Positions 20,762 through 21,176 of a stretch of DNA of 21,176 nucleotides are shown in pieces. Origin of the DNA: a virus; IMG/VR virus record IMGVR_UViG_3300029893_000215, positions 1 to 21,176 of that record; one strand, 5' to 3'. The position numbers were made by a program, and so were the translations under genes. How positions within the stretch are numbered: position 1 is the first letter of the stretch; each line of letters starts with the position of its first letter. Below the pieces are notes generated by a model. That model was given only the letters and a program-made list of their open reading frames with translations, did no database searches and had not been told where the DNA came from.

Positions 20762-21176
20762 CACATCATCCTTCTGGAGGTGTCGCCGTAGTCGTCGGCG
20801 CGCGAGTCGGCGCCGGCGGTACGGCGCGGCATGGCCTGAAAGCCGGCGCTGCCGCCCATCATGGTGGTAACGGCCATCCACAGCATCTGCAAGCCGTCCG
20901 GGCCGTCGTCGTGGTCGGCCTTGGGGAAGTGGCGCAGCTGATCGATCAGCGTGGTCTGGCTCGGGTGCAGGCGGATCAGCCCGTTCGCCATGTGCGGCTG
21001 AAGGCTCTCGATGCGCAGCACCTTGTCGGAGATCGGCGTGATGGCGCGCGCCGGGACGGGAATGCCGCGCGCCGCGCTGCGCTTCACCAGCTCGGAGTAG
21101 AGGAACGCCTGAAACTGCACCGTCTCGACCACCCACAGCAGGCAGCGGTATTGCCGTTGCAGGTCGATGACGTCTT
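20761..21176 (-). CDS. Terminase large subunit, C-terminal end (Mu gp28-like, partial)
   Basis: About 137 C-terminal residues are visible; the gene continues past the window. The frame is open to the edge, reading DVIDLQRQYRCLLWVVETVQ, then FLYSELVKRSAARGIPVPAR, DKVLRIESLQPHMANGLIRL and FPKADHDDGPDGLQMLWMAV. This is the end of the RNase H-like nuclease of a headful terminase, with the DDxPDGL motif that precedes the last helix. A variable tail (GADSRADDYGDTSRRMM) follows. It cuts and packages the phage DNA, which in Mu includes flanking host sequence. The ATG at 21132 is internal, not the start. Confidence 0.9.
   Translation of the reverse strand, partial: DVIDLQRQYRCLLWVVETVQFQAFLYSELVKRSAARGIPVPARAITPISDKVLRIESLQPHMANGLIRLHPSQTTLIDQLRHFPKADHDDGPDGLQMLWMAVTTMMGGSAGFQAMPRRTAGADSRADDYGDTSRRMM

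Larger units (their letters stand above)
801..21176 (-). mobile_element. Mu-like transposable prophage, right-end portion (continues past the window)
   Basis: Everything from about 801 on is a Mu-type late region on the minus strand: terminase, portal, F, I, T, gp36-38, L, M, tape measure, N, P, gp45-48, fibres and com, ending in a DNA-modification gene beside the host junction, as Mu ends in mom. The boundary at 801 is inferred from a terminal TG (Mu ends are 5'-TG...CA-3'), two tandem 22-bp repeats just inside it, and an intact host tRNA plus terminator just outside it. The five bases outside it, GCCAC at 796-800, would be the target-site duplication. The left end with early genes is not present, so the other copy of the duplication cannot be checked. 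Confidence 0.88.

Noticed and set aside
801-21176. CRISPR array, insertion sequences or a multi-gene defence system in the window
   Set aside because: No spaced direct repeats, transposase genes or defence gene families were found; repeats seen are short and explained by the phage end or the over-represented hexamer.

Overview
The window shows one end of a Mu-like transposable prophage lying in the chromosome of a high-GC proteobacterium. A betaproteobacterium of the Rhodocyclales type is my best guess, from the GC-rich codon use and the style of the aminotransferase; this is inference. Host DNA fills positions 1 to about 800: the 3' part of a class I aspartate/aromatic aminotransferase gene, then tRNA-Val(CAC) with its own -10 box and an intrinsic terminator. 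The prophage starts near 801, where a TG dinucleotide is followed by two tandem 22-bp repeats that look like Mu-type transposase-binding sites, and it runs off the far end of the window.

All recognisable phage genes are on the minus strand and are read toward the 801 end, so 801 should be the right end of the phage. In transcription order, from high to low coordinates: terminase large subunit C-terminus, portal (gp29-like), F/gp30-like head morphogenesis protein, a 318-bp non-coding gap, prohead protease I with a nested scaffold, a probable capsid decoration protein, major capsid T, a FluMu_N-type protein, gp36, G, gp37, gp38, sheath L, tube M, a frameshifting tail assembly chaperone, tape measure, N, P, gp45 spike, gp46, gp47 (baseplate J), gp48, a short tail fibre, a fibre assembly protein, a permuted papain-fold hydrolase, a Com-like zinc finger, a DNA methyltransferase and a low-GC orphan gene. 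Most junctions are overlapping (ATGA, GTGA, TGATG) or only a few bases apart, as in one late transcription unit.

The least ordinary parts are these. (1) At the right end, Mu's com-mom pair is replaced by com plus a DPPY-type DNA methyltransferase, and a 12-bp hairpin puts the methyltransferase start codon in the stem and its Shine-Dalgarno in the loop. (2) The major capsid protein has a 44-residue N-terminal extension resembling a Sec signal peptide. (3) The F-like head protein appears to carry a C-terminal barnase/EndoU-like toxin domain. (4) The central gap contains a bidirectional terminator and a compact fold flanked by a 7-bp closing stem, where Mu has its strong gyrase site and the late promoter for I. 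(5) The hexamer GTAACG/CGTTAC is about four times commoner than composition predicts.

The early region (repressor, transposase A/B, Mor/C) and a recognisable lysis cassette are outside the window, so I cannot judge whether the prophage is still functional. No late gene in view is visibly broken.
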